Source of the DNA: Rhodanobacteraceae bacterium
GTDB lineage: Bacteria > Pseudomonadota > Gammaproteobacteria > Xanthomonadales > Ahniellaceae
Reading direction: 5' to 3'
Assembly: GCA_016708465.1 (NCBI GenBank)
Contig: JADJFT010000001.1
Location: 62,001-126,000 of the forward strand
Length of the DNA stretch: 64,000 bases
The notes beneath the pieces were generated by a model. The model made no database searches, was not told where the DNA came from, and was given only the letters and a program-made list of their open reading frames with translations. A program made the position numbers and the translations under genes. Shown here one piece after another: positions 8,176 through 17,210 of the stretch. The number at the start of each line of letters is the position of its first letter. The stretch's first letter is position 1.

Positions 8176-8928
8176 ATGAGCGTTGAACTGGGGCTGATCG
8201 GCGGCACCGGCCTATATTCGTTCGCAGGCCTGACGAATGTAACCCGCGTGGAGATCGATACGCCGTTCGGCTCGCCGTCGGCTGCCTACGTCTGCGGTGA
8301 TCTCGATGGACATCGCGTCGCCTTCTTGGCGCGTCATGGCGAATCGCACACGATCGCGCCGCACCGTGTGAACTATCGCGCGAACGTGTACGGCTTCAAT
8401 CAGCTTGGCTGTCGTCAGTTGATCGGCATCAACGCCGTCGGTGGCATTCGCAACGACATGGGGCCACGCGTTGTGGTGATTCCGGAGCAAATCATCGACT
8501 ACACCGATGGTCGCTTGAGCAGCTTCAGCGACATGCCGGAGACGAAGGTCGAACATATCGATTTCTCGCATCCGTACACGCCACGATTGCGCGCACGTTT
8601 GCTGGCCGCGGCGGCGCAGGCCGAGGTCGAAGTGATCAACGGTGGTTGTTATGGTGCGACCCAGGGGCCGCGACTGGAAACTGTGGCCGAGATCGCGCGC
8701 CTGCGTCGAGATGGCTGCGACCTGGTCGGCATGACCGGCATGCCGGAGGCGGTTCTGGCACGCGAACTCGGTCTCGATTACGCCTGCATCGCGCTGATCG
8801 CCAACTGGGCCGCGGGTTGCGGCGACAAGGGCGAGATCAGCATCGAGGAGATTTATGCACATTTGGCCGCTGCCACAGCCCACGTGGCGCCTGTCATTCG
8901 CGCTTTGTTGGCAATGAATCTGCGCTGA
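8176..8928 (+). CDS. mtnP: S-methyl-5'-thioinosine (or -adenosine) phosphorylase
   Basis: This is a 250-residue member of the MTAP/PNP-2 family that splits methylthio-nucleosides left over from polyamine synthesis. Visible motifs are GLIGGTGLYSF at the start (phosphate loop), INAVGGIRNDMGP, ATQGPRLETVAEI, and GMTGMPEAVLARELGLDYA. In pseudomonads the equivalent protein uses methylthioinosine and releases hypoxanthine. The adjacent hpt supports that specificity here, but sequence alone cannot settle it. It ends the rlmD-CYTH-nagZ-hpt-mtnP run. Confidence 0.9.
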   Translation: MSVELGLIGGTGLYSFAGLTNVTRVEIDTPFGSPSAAYVCGDLDGHRVAFLARHGESHTIAPHRVNYRANVYGFNQLGCRQLIGINAVGGIRNDMGPRVVVIPEQIIDYTDGRLSSFSDMPETKVEHIDFSHPYTPRLRARLLAAAAQAEVEVINGGCYGATQGPRLETVAEIARLRRDGCDLVGMTGMPEAVLARELGLDYACIALIANWAAGCGDKGEISIEEIYAHLAAATAHVAPVIRALLAMNLR

Positions 8929-9016
8929 CAGCTTGTAATTATTTTCAATCTGGGAAAAACTCTGGTCGCTGCGCCGTCGTGGCCAGCCGTGTTTCCTTTC
9001 AAAGGTTTCTCCAGCA

Positions 9017-9223
9017 ATGCGTACCGGTACCGTGAAGTGGTTCAACGACGCGAAGGGCTTTGGCTTCATCGCGCCTGATGACGGCGGCGAAGATGTCTTC
9101 GTCCATTACTCTGCCATCACCGCGAAGGGCTTCCGCAGCCTTCAGGAAGGCCAGAAGGTGAGCTTCGAAGTCCAGCAAGGACCGAAGGGCGCACAGGCCG
9201 CTGGCGTCGTTCCGATCGGTTGA
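9017..9223 (+). CDS. Cold-shock domain protein (CspA family)
   Basis: This is a 68-residue RNA chaperone with the nucleic-acid-binding motifs RNP1 (KGFGFI, residues 13-18) and RNP2 (VFVHY, residues 30-34). It fills a single OB fold. About 88 bases separate it from mtnP, and it is followed by a strong terminator, so it is probably its own transcription unit. Many csp mRNAs carry regulatory 5' leaders, but I see no definite structure in this one. Confidence 0.96.
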   Translation: MRTGTVKWFNDAKGFGFIAPDDGGEDVFVHYSAITAKGFRSLQEGQKVSFEVQQGPKGAQAAGVVPIG

Positions 9224-9250
9224 TCCGAGTCCGCAACGATGCAGGAAGAG

Positions 9251-9278
9251 CCCCGCTCCGGCGGGGTTTTTCTTTTTC
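9251..9278 (+). terminator. Rho-independent terminator of the cold-shock gene
   Basis: A 6-bp GC stem (CCCCGC paired with GCGGGG, loop TCCG, 9251-9266) is followed by TTTTTCTTTTT. It lies 27 bases after the csp stop and abuts the stop codon of the convergent ABC exporter. Confidence 0.9.
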
Positions 9279-11049
9279 AGTGATCGGACATCGTGAATTG
9301 CAGGCGCGCCAGTTCGGCATAGAGACCACCGGCTTGCATCAGTTCAGCGTGCGTACCGATCGCCTGGATGCGGCCGTGGTCGAGTACAACAATGCGGTCG
9401 GCCTTCTGCACGGTGGCGAGTCGGTGCGCGATGATGATCGTCGTGCGGCTGCCCATCACCGCATCGATGGCCTTCTGGATCGCCGCCTCGGATTGCGCGT
9501 CGAGTGCGCTGGTGGCCTCGTCCAGCAGCAGGATGGGCGCATCGCGCAACAAGGCGCGTGCGATCGCGATACGCTGGCGCTGGCCGCCGGAAAGGCGAAC
9601 GCCACGCTCACCTAGTTCCGCCGCATACCCGCCAGGTTGCGCAACGATGAACTCGTGCGCCTGTGCCGCCTTGGCAGCGTTTTCAATGTCGGCTTGAGTG
9701 GCGCCGTCGCGGCCCATCGCGATATTCGACGCCGCATCCATTGCGAAAATAACCGGGTGCTGCGGCACCACGGCAATGCCGCTCCGCAGATCAGCGAGGC
9801 GGGTGGCATCGATCGATTGGTCGTCGACCAAAATTCGTCCGGATTCAGCTTCATGGAAGCGCAGCAGCAACTGGAACAAAGTGCTCTTGCCGGCACCGCT
9901 GGGGCCAACCAGCGCGATTGTTTCGCCAGGGCGAATGTCGAGTGAGAAATCATCGAGTGCGATCTGTTCCGGGCGGCTTGGATACCGAAAGTGCACCTGT
10001 TCGAAGCGGATCGCGCCGCGTGCGGGCTGCACCGCCGGGAGGGCATCAGGGCGATCGCGCACTTCGGGTTCGGTGTGCAGCAATTCGGCAATGCGCTCCA
10101 TCGCACCCGCGGCGCGTTGTACTTCGCCCCAGACTTCGGTCAGCGCACCCACCGAGCCGGCAGCAGTGACCGCGTAGAACACGAACTGCCCGAGCGTGCC
10201 GGCGGTCATCGTGCCGACCAGCACGTCCTTGGCGCCAATCCACAGCACCAGGGTGATGGCACCGAAGACCAGCAGGATCACCATCAGTGTCAGCCAAGCG
10301 CGCGTGCCGATGCGGCGACGGGCAGTAGCCAGCGAACGCAGGATGGTGCCGTCAAAGCGCAGCGATTCGGCCGCCTCGCGGGTATAGGCCTGCAAGGTCT
10401 GGATTGCCCCAAGGGATTCCGCCGCCTGGGCGCTGGCGTCGGCGATCCGTTCCTGCGACTGCTTCGACAATCCGCGTACGCGGCGGCCGAAAAATATGAT
10501 CGGCAGGATCGCCAGCGGAATCACCAGCGCTGCCAGTCCGGCCAGTTTCGGACTGGTGACGACCAGCAGGACACTCGCGCCCACCAGCATCACCGCACTG
10601 CGCAAGGCAACGGAGACCGACGAACCGATCATGGTCTGCACGAGTTCGGCGTCGGCAGTGATGCGCGACAACAGTTCGCCACTACGGCTGCGTTCGAAGA
10701 AGGCGGTATCGAGCGTCAACAGGTGGGAATAGAGCCGCCGGCGTAGGTCTGCAACCACCGATTCGCCGAGCATCGCGATGAACCAGTAGCGCAGCGCGGT
10801 TGCGAATGCGAGCGTGCCGGCAACGACAAACAGGCCGAGGAAGCTACGGTCGATGGCGGATGGATCGGCACCGGAGAAACCGTGGTCGATCATTTGACCA
10901 ACCGCCCATGGCAGTGTCAGCGTGGCGGCGGTCGAGATCGCCAGGAACAACAGCCAGCCGACCGCGAGCCGGCGATATGGCTGGACGTAGGGCAGTAACG
11001 CGCGCAGCGGTTTCAGGCCGGGTTTCGGCTGGACATCGGAGTCGGACAT
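9277..11049 (-). CDS. ABC exporter, fused membrane and ATPase domains (MsbA-like)
   Basis: This is a 590-residue half-transporter. Six membrane helices occupy about residues 15-330. The ATPase domain has Walker A GPSGAGKST (about residue 375), the signature LSGGQRQRIAIARALL and Walker B ILLLDEATSALD. It should act as a homodimer exporting a lipid or hydrophobic compound; the substrate is not evident. The start chosen is ATG at 11047-11049, because the upstream in-frame extension is Cys- and Ser-rich and not family-like. No partner ABC gene is adjacent. Confidence 0.9.
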   Translation of the reverse strand: MSDSDVQPKPGLKPLRALLPYVQPYRRLAVGWLLFLAISTAATLTLPWAVGQMIDHGFSGADPSAIDRSFLGLFVVAGTLAFATALRYWFIAMLGESVVADLRRRLYSHLLTLDTAFFERSRSGELLSRITADAELVQTMIGSSVSVALRSAVMLVGASVLLVVTSPKLAGLAALVIPLAILPIIFFGRRVRGLSKQSQERIADASAQAAESLGAIQTLQAYTREAAESLRFDGTILRSLATARRRIGTRAWLTLMVILLVFGAITLVLWIGAKDVLVGTMTAGTLGQFVFYAVTAAGSVGALTEVWGEVQRAAGAMERIAELLHTEPEVRDRPDALPAVQPARGAIRFEQVHFRYPSRPEQIALDDFSLDIRPGETIALVGPSGAGKSTLFQLLLRFHEAESGRILVDDQSIDATRLADLRSGIAVVPQHPVIFAMDAASNIAMGRDGATQADIENAAKAAQAHEFIVAQPGGYAAELGERGVRLSGGQRQRIAIARALLRDAPILLLDEATSALDAQSEAAIQKAIDAVMGSRTTIIIAHRLATVQKADRIVVLDHGRIQAIGTHAELMQAGGLYAELARLQFTMSDH

Positions 11050-11098
11050 CGGCTGATTGTGGGGGCATGGCGCGGCGACGCAAGGGTTGACGTGCGAT

Positions 11099-11692
11099 TC
11101 AATCGAGCAAGCGCAACATTGCCTGGCCACGAGTGGCATCGCGGAGGCCGCTACCGAGGCGGTGCAACAGGTCGGTGCGCAGGTTGATCTGCAGCGTGAC
11201 GCCATTGGCATCGAAGGTTTCGTCGGTCTTCTCTGCCGCGAGCGCGTCGATCAAGGCATGCACTGCGCCGAGGTGCGCGAACCCTGCCGTGATCGTTGCC
11301 GCCTGCATCGCCACGCGCTCAAGGCGTTGTGCGGTACGCAGGCATTCGGCGGCGGTGCCGCCATAGGCCCGGACCAAGCCACCGGCGCCAAGCTTGATGC
11401 CACCGAACCAGCGCGTGACGACGACCGTGACCAGATCCAAACCCTGCCCATCGATGGCAGCGAGAATCGGCCGCCCGGCGGTGCCGGCTGGTTCATCGGC
11501 ATCGTCCGACCGGTACAACTCGCCGATGCGGTAAGCCCAGCAGTTGTGGCGGGCATCGGCGTCACTGACGCTGGCAATGAAGGCAAGGGCTGCCGAGACA
11601 TCCGCGGTCGCGGCAGCCTGTGCGATGAATCGGCTTTTTTTGATCTCGATGTCGAAGCGGTGCGGGGCTGCCAAAGTCGGCCGCAGGCTCAT
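11099..11692 (-). CDS. IMPACT/YigZ family protein
   Basis: This is a 197-residue protein of the UPF0029/IMPACT family (E. coli YigZ). The N-terminal domain carries the conserved DEPAGTAGRPIL and VVVTRWFGGIKLGAGGLVRAY stretches. A shorter C-terminal ferredoxin-like domain follows. Eukaryotic homologs regulate translation through GCN1 binding, whereas the bacterial function is unknown. Its start overlaps the end of the upstream anti-sigma-like gene by 4 bases. Confidence 0.9.
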   Translation of the reverse strand: MSLRPTLAAPHRFDIEIKKSRFIAQAAATADVSAALAFIASVSDADARHNCWAYRIGELYRSDDADEPAGTAGRPILAAIDGQGLDLVTVVVTRWFGGIKLGAGGLVRAYGGTAAECLRTAQRLERVAMQAATITAGFAHLGAVHALIDALAAEKTDETFDANGVTLQINLRTDLLHRLGSGLRDATRGQAMLRLLD

Positions 11693-12549
11693 GGCTGGTA
11701 GCGGCGCAGGTCGGCTGGAATCACGATCTCAGGGTAGGCCTGATGGAATCGGTGCAACTCGCTGCGTGCAGCCGTGTGGCGACCGTCCTGTACGAGTTGG
11801 CGGATGCGCTCCAACCACGGTTCTGGTGGCAGTAGATCAGCCTTGCGTTTGGCGGTGGCATCGCTTCCGGCTGCCTGTTGATCAACTACGCCTTGTGTCC
11901 GTTCGCTTTCAGCGTCGGCGGATAGGCCACCAACGACCTCGGCCGCCGTCGCTGCGGTGGCCGATGCCGGCGCCGCAATGTTTTGACGTCGCTCCGGGCT
12001 GGCGGTTGCGCCGCCATGATCGGCGCGCTGATATCGATCCGGCTCACTCGACTTCGTCGGCGCCGGTGGTGGCGCGGCCAATACCGGCGCCTCAGCGGTC
12101 GTTACTGACATTTCCTGCTTCGCCAGTCCGTCCTTGAACGCTCGCGGCTCGCTCATTGCTGGCGGTATTGGTGCCGGTGGAGCACTCGGCAACTGCGCCA
12201 TGTCGAGGCCGTTATCGCGGTTGCGACGGTCGCTCGACTGTACGTCCACTTCGAATACTTCCTTGCGTGGGGTCGGTACCGCAACGGCCGCGGATTCCTG
12301 CATCTGGCGTGCCTCATACACGCGCCAGCCGATGCCAGCAGCGAACGCGACACCGACGAAACTAGCCGCGAACGCGATCCATCGCGGTGGGCGGTGGCGG
12401 GCCGGCGGCGCATGTGCGATTGCGGCACGTGCTTTGGCCAGCACGGCGCGATCAAGCAGAGCAGTCGGTTCCGATTGCGGCAGACGTTTGTACGCGGCCA
12501 GCTCGGCCGCGTAGTCGCGCATCAGGTCATTGAGTTCCTGGTCATTCAT
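11689..12549 (-). CDS. Probable anti-sigma factor, single-pass membrane protein
   Basis: This is a 286-residue protein whose start codon overlaps the stop of the ECF sigma gene. An N-terminal cytoplasmic segment of about 56 residues (acidic, helical) precedes one membrane helix (about residues 57-75). A long Pro/Ala-rich linker follows, then a conserved-looking C-terminal segment with PEPWLERIRQLVQDGRHTAA near residue 240. The architecture and the coupled sigma gene argue for an anti-sigma role. No zinc-type HxxxCxxC motif is visible, so it is not a ZAS protein. The C-terminal domain may sense a periplasmic signal (inference). Confidence 0.7.
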   Translation of the reverse strand: MNDQELNDLMRDYAAELAAYKRLPQSEPTALLDRAVLAKARAAIAHAPPARHRPPRWIAFAASFVGVAFAAGIGWRVYEARQMQESAAVAVPTPRKEVFEVDVQSSDRRNRDNGLDMAQLPSAPPAPIPPAMSEPRAFKDGLAKQEMSVTTAEAPVLAAPPPAPTKSSEPDRYQRADHGGATASPERRQNIAAPASATAATAAEVVGGLSADAESERTQGVVDQQAAGSDATAKRKADLLPPEPWLERIRQLVQDGRHTAARSELHRFHQAYPEIVIPADLRRYQP

Positions 12550-13100
12550 GCGTAGGACCTCAAGCTCACGCGCAGTTTTTCAAGGGCGTAGCGCAATCGC
12601 GATTTCGCAGTTTCGCGGCCAACACCCATGACCTCACCGATTTCCTCGATGCCGAGCCCATTTTCAACTCGCAGCAGGAAGGCACCACGTTGGTCTGCCG
12701 GCAGTTCCGCGAGTGCGTCCTGCAAGCGGCGCGATTGTTCGAAGTCGCTAAGCACACGATCCGGGCGCTCGTGCTCGTCATTCTCGGCAACCCGGAAGGC
12801 GTTTTCGGCGGTTTCGCCATTGTCTTCCGGGCGCTCACGGCGGTACTGATCGATCACCAAGTTGTGCGCAATTTGGAGCAGCCAGGTCGAAAACTTGGCT
12901 TCGACGCGATAGCGCGTACGCGCCTGAACCACCCGCCCCCAGACTTCTTGGAACAATTCGTCAGCAAGTTCGCGTCGCTTGATGCCGCGCAACAGGAAAC
13001 GAAACAGCGGCCCGCGATGGCGCGAGTAAAGCGCCTCGAACGCACGCGCATCACCGCTTGCGTAAGCCAACATCAATTCCTCGTCACTGCGTTCAGTCAT
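12546..13100 (-). CDS. ECF-type RNA polymerase sigma factor
   Basis: This is a 184-residue sigma-70 family factor of the extracytoplasmic-function type. Region 2 covers about residues 10-95 (ALYSRHRGPLFRFLLR; DELFQEVWGRVV; FSTWLLQIAHNLVIDQYRR). Region 4 covers about residues 125-180 (LPADQRGAFLLRVENGLG; EEIGEVMGVGRETAKSRLR). It should recruit RNA polymerase to a small regulon, held in check by the downstream membrane protein. The ATG at 13098-13100 fits family lengths. An in-frame ATG 12 codons upstream has GAGG only 2 bases before it and is a weaker alternative. Confidence 0.9.
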   Translation of the reverse strand: MTERSDEELMLAYASGDARAFEALYSRHRGPLFRFLLRGIKRRELADELFQEVWGRVVQARTRYRVEAKFSTWLLQIAHNLVIDQYRRERPEDNGETAENAFRVAENDEHERPDRVLSDFEQSRRLQDALAELPADQRGAFLLRVENGLGIEEIGEVMGVGRETAKSRLRYALEKLRVSLRSYA

Positions 13101-13220
13101 CGCCAGTGAGCGTAAACGATGTGCCCGATGCGGCATAGCCTCGGGGGCACAAAATTCGAACGGGTATAGGGCGATGGCTGCGTTCACGAGCGGTGGAACG
13201 CAGCGGTCGGCGCATCGGGG

Positions 13221-15092
13221 TTACTTCAGCGCCGCGTCGACGACTTTCAGCGCGAGCGCGTCGGTCTGCTCGGAGATCGTGTCTAGCACCAGTTCCGCCT
13301 GTTGCGGGCGTTCGTAGGGCGAATCGATGCCGGTAAAGTTCGGGATCAGCCCGGCGCGCGCTTTCGCGTATAGGCCTTTGACGTCGCGTTGTTCGCAGAC
13401 CGCGAGTGGCGTATCGACGAAGATCTCGACGAATTCGCCGTCGCCAAAGCGTTCACGGGCCATACGCCGCTCGTCGCGGAACGGCGAGATGAACGAGACG
13501 ATGACGATCAGGCCGGCATCGACCATCAATCGCGCCACTTCGGCGATACGACGGATGTTTTCGACACGGTCCTCTGCGCTGAAACCGAGATCGCGGTTCA
13601 GGCCATGGCGGACGTTGTCGCCGTCGAGCAAATAAGTGTGATGGCCGAGCGCCAACAGCCGCTTCTCGACCAGATTCGCGATGGTCGATTTGCCCGAGCC
13701 GGAGAGCCCGGTGAACCATAGGCAGCGCGGTATCTGGTCCTTGATCTTGGCGCGCGCCGCCTTGCCAACATCCAGCGCCTGCCAATGCACGTTGCTGGCG
13801 CGACGCAACGCAAATTCGATGCGGCCCATCGCGACGGTTGCATGGGTGGTGCGGTCGATCAGAATGAAGCTGCCGAGTGTGCGATTTTCTGCGTAGGGTG
13901 CGAAAGCGATGTCCTGATCCAGCGCGATATTGCATTGCGCGACTTCATTCAGAAGCAGTCGTGTCGCCGCGAGGTGTTCTTGGGTGTTCACATCGATTTT
14001 GTGTTTGATGTTGGTGATCTGCGTATTCACTGTACGCGTTCCGATCTTCATCAGGTAGCGGCGACTGGGCATCAACGGTGCATCATGCAGCCACAGCAGT
14101 TGCACCGCGAACTGGTCGGCGATGGCGCATGCTGAAGCCGCGGCAGCGAGCACATTGCCGCGACTGACATCGATCTCGTGATCGAGTGAAATCAACGCGG
14201 ACTGGCCGGCTTCGACGGATTCACGCGCGCTGTCGCCGACGGAGAGCGTGGCGACGCGCGCATGCCGCCCCGAAGGCTGTGATACCAACTCATCACCAAC
14301 CTGTACGCGGCCGCTCGCGATCAGTCCGGCATAGCCGCGAAAGTCTTGATCCGGTCGGCAGACCCATTGCACCGGCATGCGGAAGGGCGCGCCGGCATCA
14401 TCATGATCGACCGCTATGGTTTCGAGATGTTCGAGCAGCGGTGGTCCGGCATACCATGGCGTCGCCGCCGAGCGTGCGACGATGTTGTCGCCGCACAAAC
14501 CGGACATCGGAATTGCGCGTACTTGGCGGATGCCGAGCGCATCCGCTAGTTCGGTATAGGCCGCGGCGATGTCGTCAAAACGCGTTTGGTCGTAGCCAAT
14601 CAGGTCCATCTTGTTGACCGCCAGCACAATGTGGCGGATGCCGAGCAGGGCGACGATGTAACTGTGTCGACGTGTTTGCGTGAGCAGGCCTTTGCGCGCA
14701 TCGACCAAGACCACGGCGACATCGGCGGTCGAGGCCCCGGTGGCCATGTTGCGTGTGTATTGCTCGTGGCCGGGGCAATCGGCGACGATGAACTGGCGAC
14801 GGTCGGTGCCAAAGTAGCAATAAGCAACATCGATGGTGATGCCTTGTTCGCGTTCGGCCGCAAGCCCATCGAGCAGTAGCGCGTAGTCGATGGCTTCGCC
14901 TTGGCTGCCGTGACGGGCGCTGTCGCGTTCGAGCTTGGCGAGTTGGTCGTCGTAGAGTTGTTTGCTCTCGTACAACAGCCTGCCGATCAGCGTGCTTTTG
15001 CCGTCGTCGACGCTGCCGCAAGTGATGAAACGCAACAGCGGCTTGCGCTCGTGGCGTGCGAGGTAGTCGGCGATGTCGGTTGCGTGCGTCAT
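13221..15092 (-). CDS. cysNC: Bifunctional sulfate adenylyltransferase subunit 1 / adenylylsulfate kinase
   Basis: This is a 623-residue fusion. The CysN part is a GTPase (P-loop GSVDDGKST at residues 27-35, ADCPGHEQY, NKMD) that drives APS formation by CysD. The CysC part, from about residue 450, is an APS kinase (GLSGSGKST) making PAPS. FISPFRDERRMAR and the downstream VFVDTPL-type region are typical of the kinase. The start overlaps the cysD stop (TGATG on the coding strand), so the subunits are translationally coupled. Fused cysNC is common in xanthomonads and rhizobia. Confidence 0.96.
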   Translation of the reverse strand: MTHATDIADYLARHERKPLLRFITCGSVDDGKSTLIGRLLYESKQLYDDQLAKLERDSARHGSQGEAIDYALLLDGLAAEREQGITIDVAYCYFGTDRRQFIVADCPGHEQYTRNMATGASTADVAVVLVDARKGLLTQTRRHSYIVALLGIRHIVLAVNKMDLIGYDQTRFDDIAAAYTELADALGIRQVRAIPMSGLCGDNIVARSAATPWYAGPPLLEHLETIAVDHDDAGAPFRMPVQWVCRPDQDFRGYAGLIASGRVQVGDELVSQPSGRHARVATLSVGDSARESVEAGQSALISLDHEIDVSRGNVLAAAASACAIADQFAVQLLWLHDAPLMPSRRYLMKIGTRTVNTQITNIKHKIDVNTQEHLAATRLLLNEVAQCNIALDQDIAFAPYAENRTLGSFILIDRTTHATVAMGRIEFALRRASNVHWQALDVGKAARAKIKDQIPRCLWFTGLSGSGKSTIANLVEKRLLALGHHTYLLDGDNVRHGLNRDLGFSAEDRVENIRRIAEVARLMVDAGLIVIVSFISPFRDERRMARERFGDGEFVEIFVDTPLAVCEQRDVKGLYAKARAGLIPNFTGIDSPYERPQQAELVLDTISEQTDALALKVVDAALK

Positions 15093-15991
15093 CAGAAATA
15101 GCCTTCTTGCTTTTTCTGCTCCATCGACGCCCCGGCATCGCCGTCAATCAGGCGGCCCTGTCGCTCGGAGCTACGTGCTTGCAGCATCTCGGCAATGATT
15201 TTTTCCAGGGTGTCGGCATCGGATTCGAAACCACCCGATAGCGGGTAACAACCGAGTGTACGGAAGCGGATGCGGCGCAACTGTGGGGTTTCGCCGGCAT
15301 GCAGTGGGAAGCGTTGATCGTCGACCATGAGCAGCGAGCCGTCGCGCTCGACCACTGGACGTTCCTTCGCGAAGTACAGGGGTACAACCGGAATGTGCTC
15401 GCGCAGGATGTAGAGCCAGATATCGAGTTCGGTCCAGTTCGACAACGGGAACACGCGCACGCTTTCACCGTCGGCAATACGCGTGTTGTAAAGCTGCCAT
15501 GGCTCGGGGCGCTGCTGTTTCGGGTCCCAGCGATGTTGCGTGCTGCGAAACGAGAAAACTCGTTCCTTGGCACGCGATGCTTCTTCGTCGCGGCGCGCGC
15601 CACCAATCGCGGCGTCGTAGCAGCCGGCGTCGAGCGCTTGTTTCAGGCCTTCGGTCTTCATGATGCGTGTGTGTTCGGCCGAGCCATGTGTGAATGGCCC
15701 GACGCCATCGCGCAATCCATCCGGATTGATGTGCACGCGCAGATCAACGCCGTAGCGTGCCGGCACGGCGTCGCGCAGCGCATACATGTCGCGGAACTTC
15801 CAGGTGGTGTCGACATGCAGCAGTGGAATCGGCGGCGGCGCTGGATAGAACGCCTTGCGCAACAGGTGCAACAACACCGACGAATCCTTGCCGATCGAAT
15901 ACAGCATCACCGGCCGCGAAAATTCGGCCGCAACTTCGCGCAAAATATGCAGGCTCTCTGCTTCGAGCCGGTCGAGATGGGTCAGCGTCAT
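15092..15991 (-). CDS. cysD: Sulfate adenylyltransferase subunit 2
   Basis: This is the catalytic ATP-sulfurylase subunit that joins sulfate to ATP to give APS, 299 residues (E. coli CysD is 302). The PP-loop motif is LYSIGKDSSVLLHLLRKAF. The family stretch RRDEEASRAKERVFSFR and a C-terminal region ending EQKKQEGYF are present. The ATG at 15989-15991 gives the family N-terminus MTLTHLDRLEAES; the frame is open further upstream but unlike the family. cysH, cysI and cysJ are not in this window. Confidence 0.96.
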   Translation of the reverse strand: MTLTHLDRLEAESLHILREVAAEFSRPVMLYSIGKDSSVLLHLLRKAFYPAPPPIPLLHVDTTWKFRDMYALRDAVPARYGVDLRVHINPDGLRDGVGPFTHGSAEHTRIMKTEGLKQALDAGCYDAAIGGARRDEEASRAKERVFSFRSTQHRWDPKQQRPEPWQLYNTRIADGESVRVFPLSNWTELDIWLYILREHIPVVPLYFAKERPVVERDGSLLMVDDQRFPLHAGETPQLRRIRFRTLGCYPLSGGFESDADTLEKIIAEMLQARSSERQGRLIDGDAGASMEQKKQEGYF

Positions 15992-16261
15992 CTGTACATT
16001 GTGCGTGAAATCGCAGCGGCGTGGATATGACGCGAAGCGGCCCATGCCGTGCGCCAGGACATAAGCCGATCGTGCCCTGCCCAAACTCGCGAACGGGCGT
16101 TTGGGTTGCAACCGGTTCAGCTTTGATGAAGCAACAAAACGGTCACTGCGGGGCGTATCTATTTGCGCCACTCTGATCGATCGACATGTGCGACCGACCT
16201 TTCGCCGGACGTGTGTCTGTAGATCTGGTTGTTCCGTTCTGTGCGCAAACCGACGATATGA

Positions 16262-17035
16262 TTAGTAGTCCATCGAGCAGGAGGAGCAGGCCGTGGCGTC
16301 GCACCAGTGCACGCCCCATTCGCTTTCGTGCTTGCAACTACCCGCAGTTTCACACTTGCAGGTGACGCGAGCCTTGTCGACGAAGATCGGTTCCGACATG
16401 GCTAGACCCATCGCGGCCATCGGGCGGATTTCGGCCGACTTCCCGAGGTCGACATCGCTACGGGACTCGATGGCCGCGATGTGACCGAAAATCTTCACCA
16501 TGACCATGTCGTTCCCGGCCGATACGCCGGTCTTGGCATCATTTCCGAAGGCACGATGCCATCCTGAAATTGCCGCGCGAACATCCGGAACCTCAAGCAT
16601 CTGCGCGTTGAAGCGGGGCAGGGTTTTCAAGTCTTCCGAAGTTGCGAGCTGGATGCCTTCGTCGTCCACTCGAAACGGCAGCGCCACGCGCGCGCCGGAC
16701 TTATTGCACGAGTTGCAGGTGGTCATCTGGCAACCCGCGCTTCCGTTTACGAGTACCGGGCTGCAACCACCGGCGCCGGACTCGCAGGTGCAGGTGACGC
16801 GCGCCTTCTGGTCGATGCGCCAGTGGTCGTTGTCGCCCTTGATGAAGACACGCCAATCGTCGGGAAGCCGTATGTCGATGGTCGATCCATCCACGACCTG
16901 CACCAGCGACGACTTCGGAAATCCGTCGTTGGCGCTGCCGCATCGGCGTTCAGTTTGTGCATCGTCCGTCGGCGTTGCCGCAAGGGCCGCGATTCCGGTG
17001 ATCGCCATCACTATTGCCAATCCAGTGCGCATCAT
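16262..17035 (-). CDS. Secreted protein with a duplicated six-cysteine motif, function unknown
   Basis: I do not recognise this 257-residue protein. A signal peptide is clear (about residues 1-19, cleavage after ALA). Two segments 144 residues apart share the spacing C-x-C-x(5,6)-C-x(10)-C-x(4)-C-x(2)-C: Cys82, 84, 91, 102, 107, 110 and Cys226, 228, 234, 245, 250, 253. Each is preceded by KARVTC and includes a CxxTxCxSC-like or CDATACSSC end. The stretch between them has few Cys and looks like a mixed alpha/beta domain. The motif could bind metal or form disulphides in the periplasm. The ATG at 17035 has AGAGGAAAG upstream, with a candidate promoter at 17111-17138. Confidence 0.75.
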   Translation of the reverse strand: MMRTGLAIVMAITGIAALAATPTDDAQTERRCGSANDGFPKSSLVQVVDGSTIDIRLPDDWRVFIKGDNDHWRIDQKARVTCTCESGAGGCSPVLVNGSAGCQMTTCNSCNKSGARVALPFRVDDEGIQLATSEDLKTLPRFNAQMLEVPDVRAAISGWHRAFGNDAKTGVSAGNDMVMVKIFGHIAAIESRSDVDLGKSAEIRPMAAMGLAMSEPIFVDKARVTCKCETAGSCKHESEWGVHWCDATACSSCSMDY

Positions 17036-17110
17036 GATTCTTTCCTCTCGCGAGCGTCGGTTGCCCGATGAATGCTTGTGTGCGACACGATTTGGACATC
17101 GGGTGCCTAG

Positions 17111-17138
17111 ATTCTATGTCGGTCCATTTTTTTTGCAA
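17111..17138 (-). promoter_or_regulatory. Candidate sigma-70 promoter of the six-cysteine protein gene
   Basis: On the minus strand TTGCAA (17133-17138) and TAGAAT (17111-17116) are separated by 16 bases that include an A-rich stretch. It lies about 75 bases upstream of the start codon. It has the same hexamer family and spacing as the candidate at 34379-34406. Confidence 0.5.
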
Positions 17139-17210
17139 CACATTGATACCAAGCCCCTGTCATATGTTGCAGGGTGCTGAGAACCGCGGCGAATCTTTTT
17201 TTGTAATGAG

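Noticed and set aside
12134..12514. Open frame of 126 codons opposite the anti-sigma gene
   Set aside because: It is antisense to a gene with clear family features, and its residue composition (Arg/Ser/Ala-rich) is typical of a shadow frame in GC-rich DNA.
14186..14617. Plus-strand frame of 143 codons inside cysNC
   Set aside because: It lies wholly antisense to the conserved CysN part and has no ribosome binding site or family pattern.
15992..16171. Longer cysD start giving 60 extra residues
   Set aside because: The extension is open but unlike the CysD family, whereas the ATG at 15991 yields the expected N-terminus and a length within three residues of E. coli CysD.
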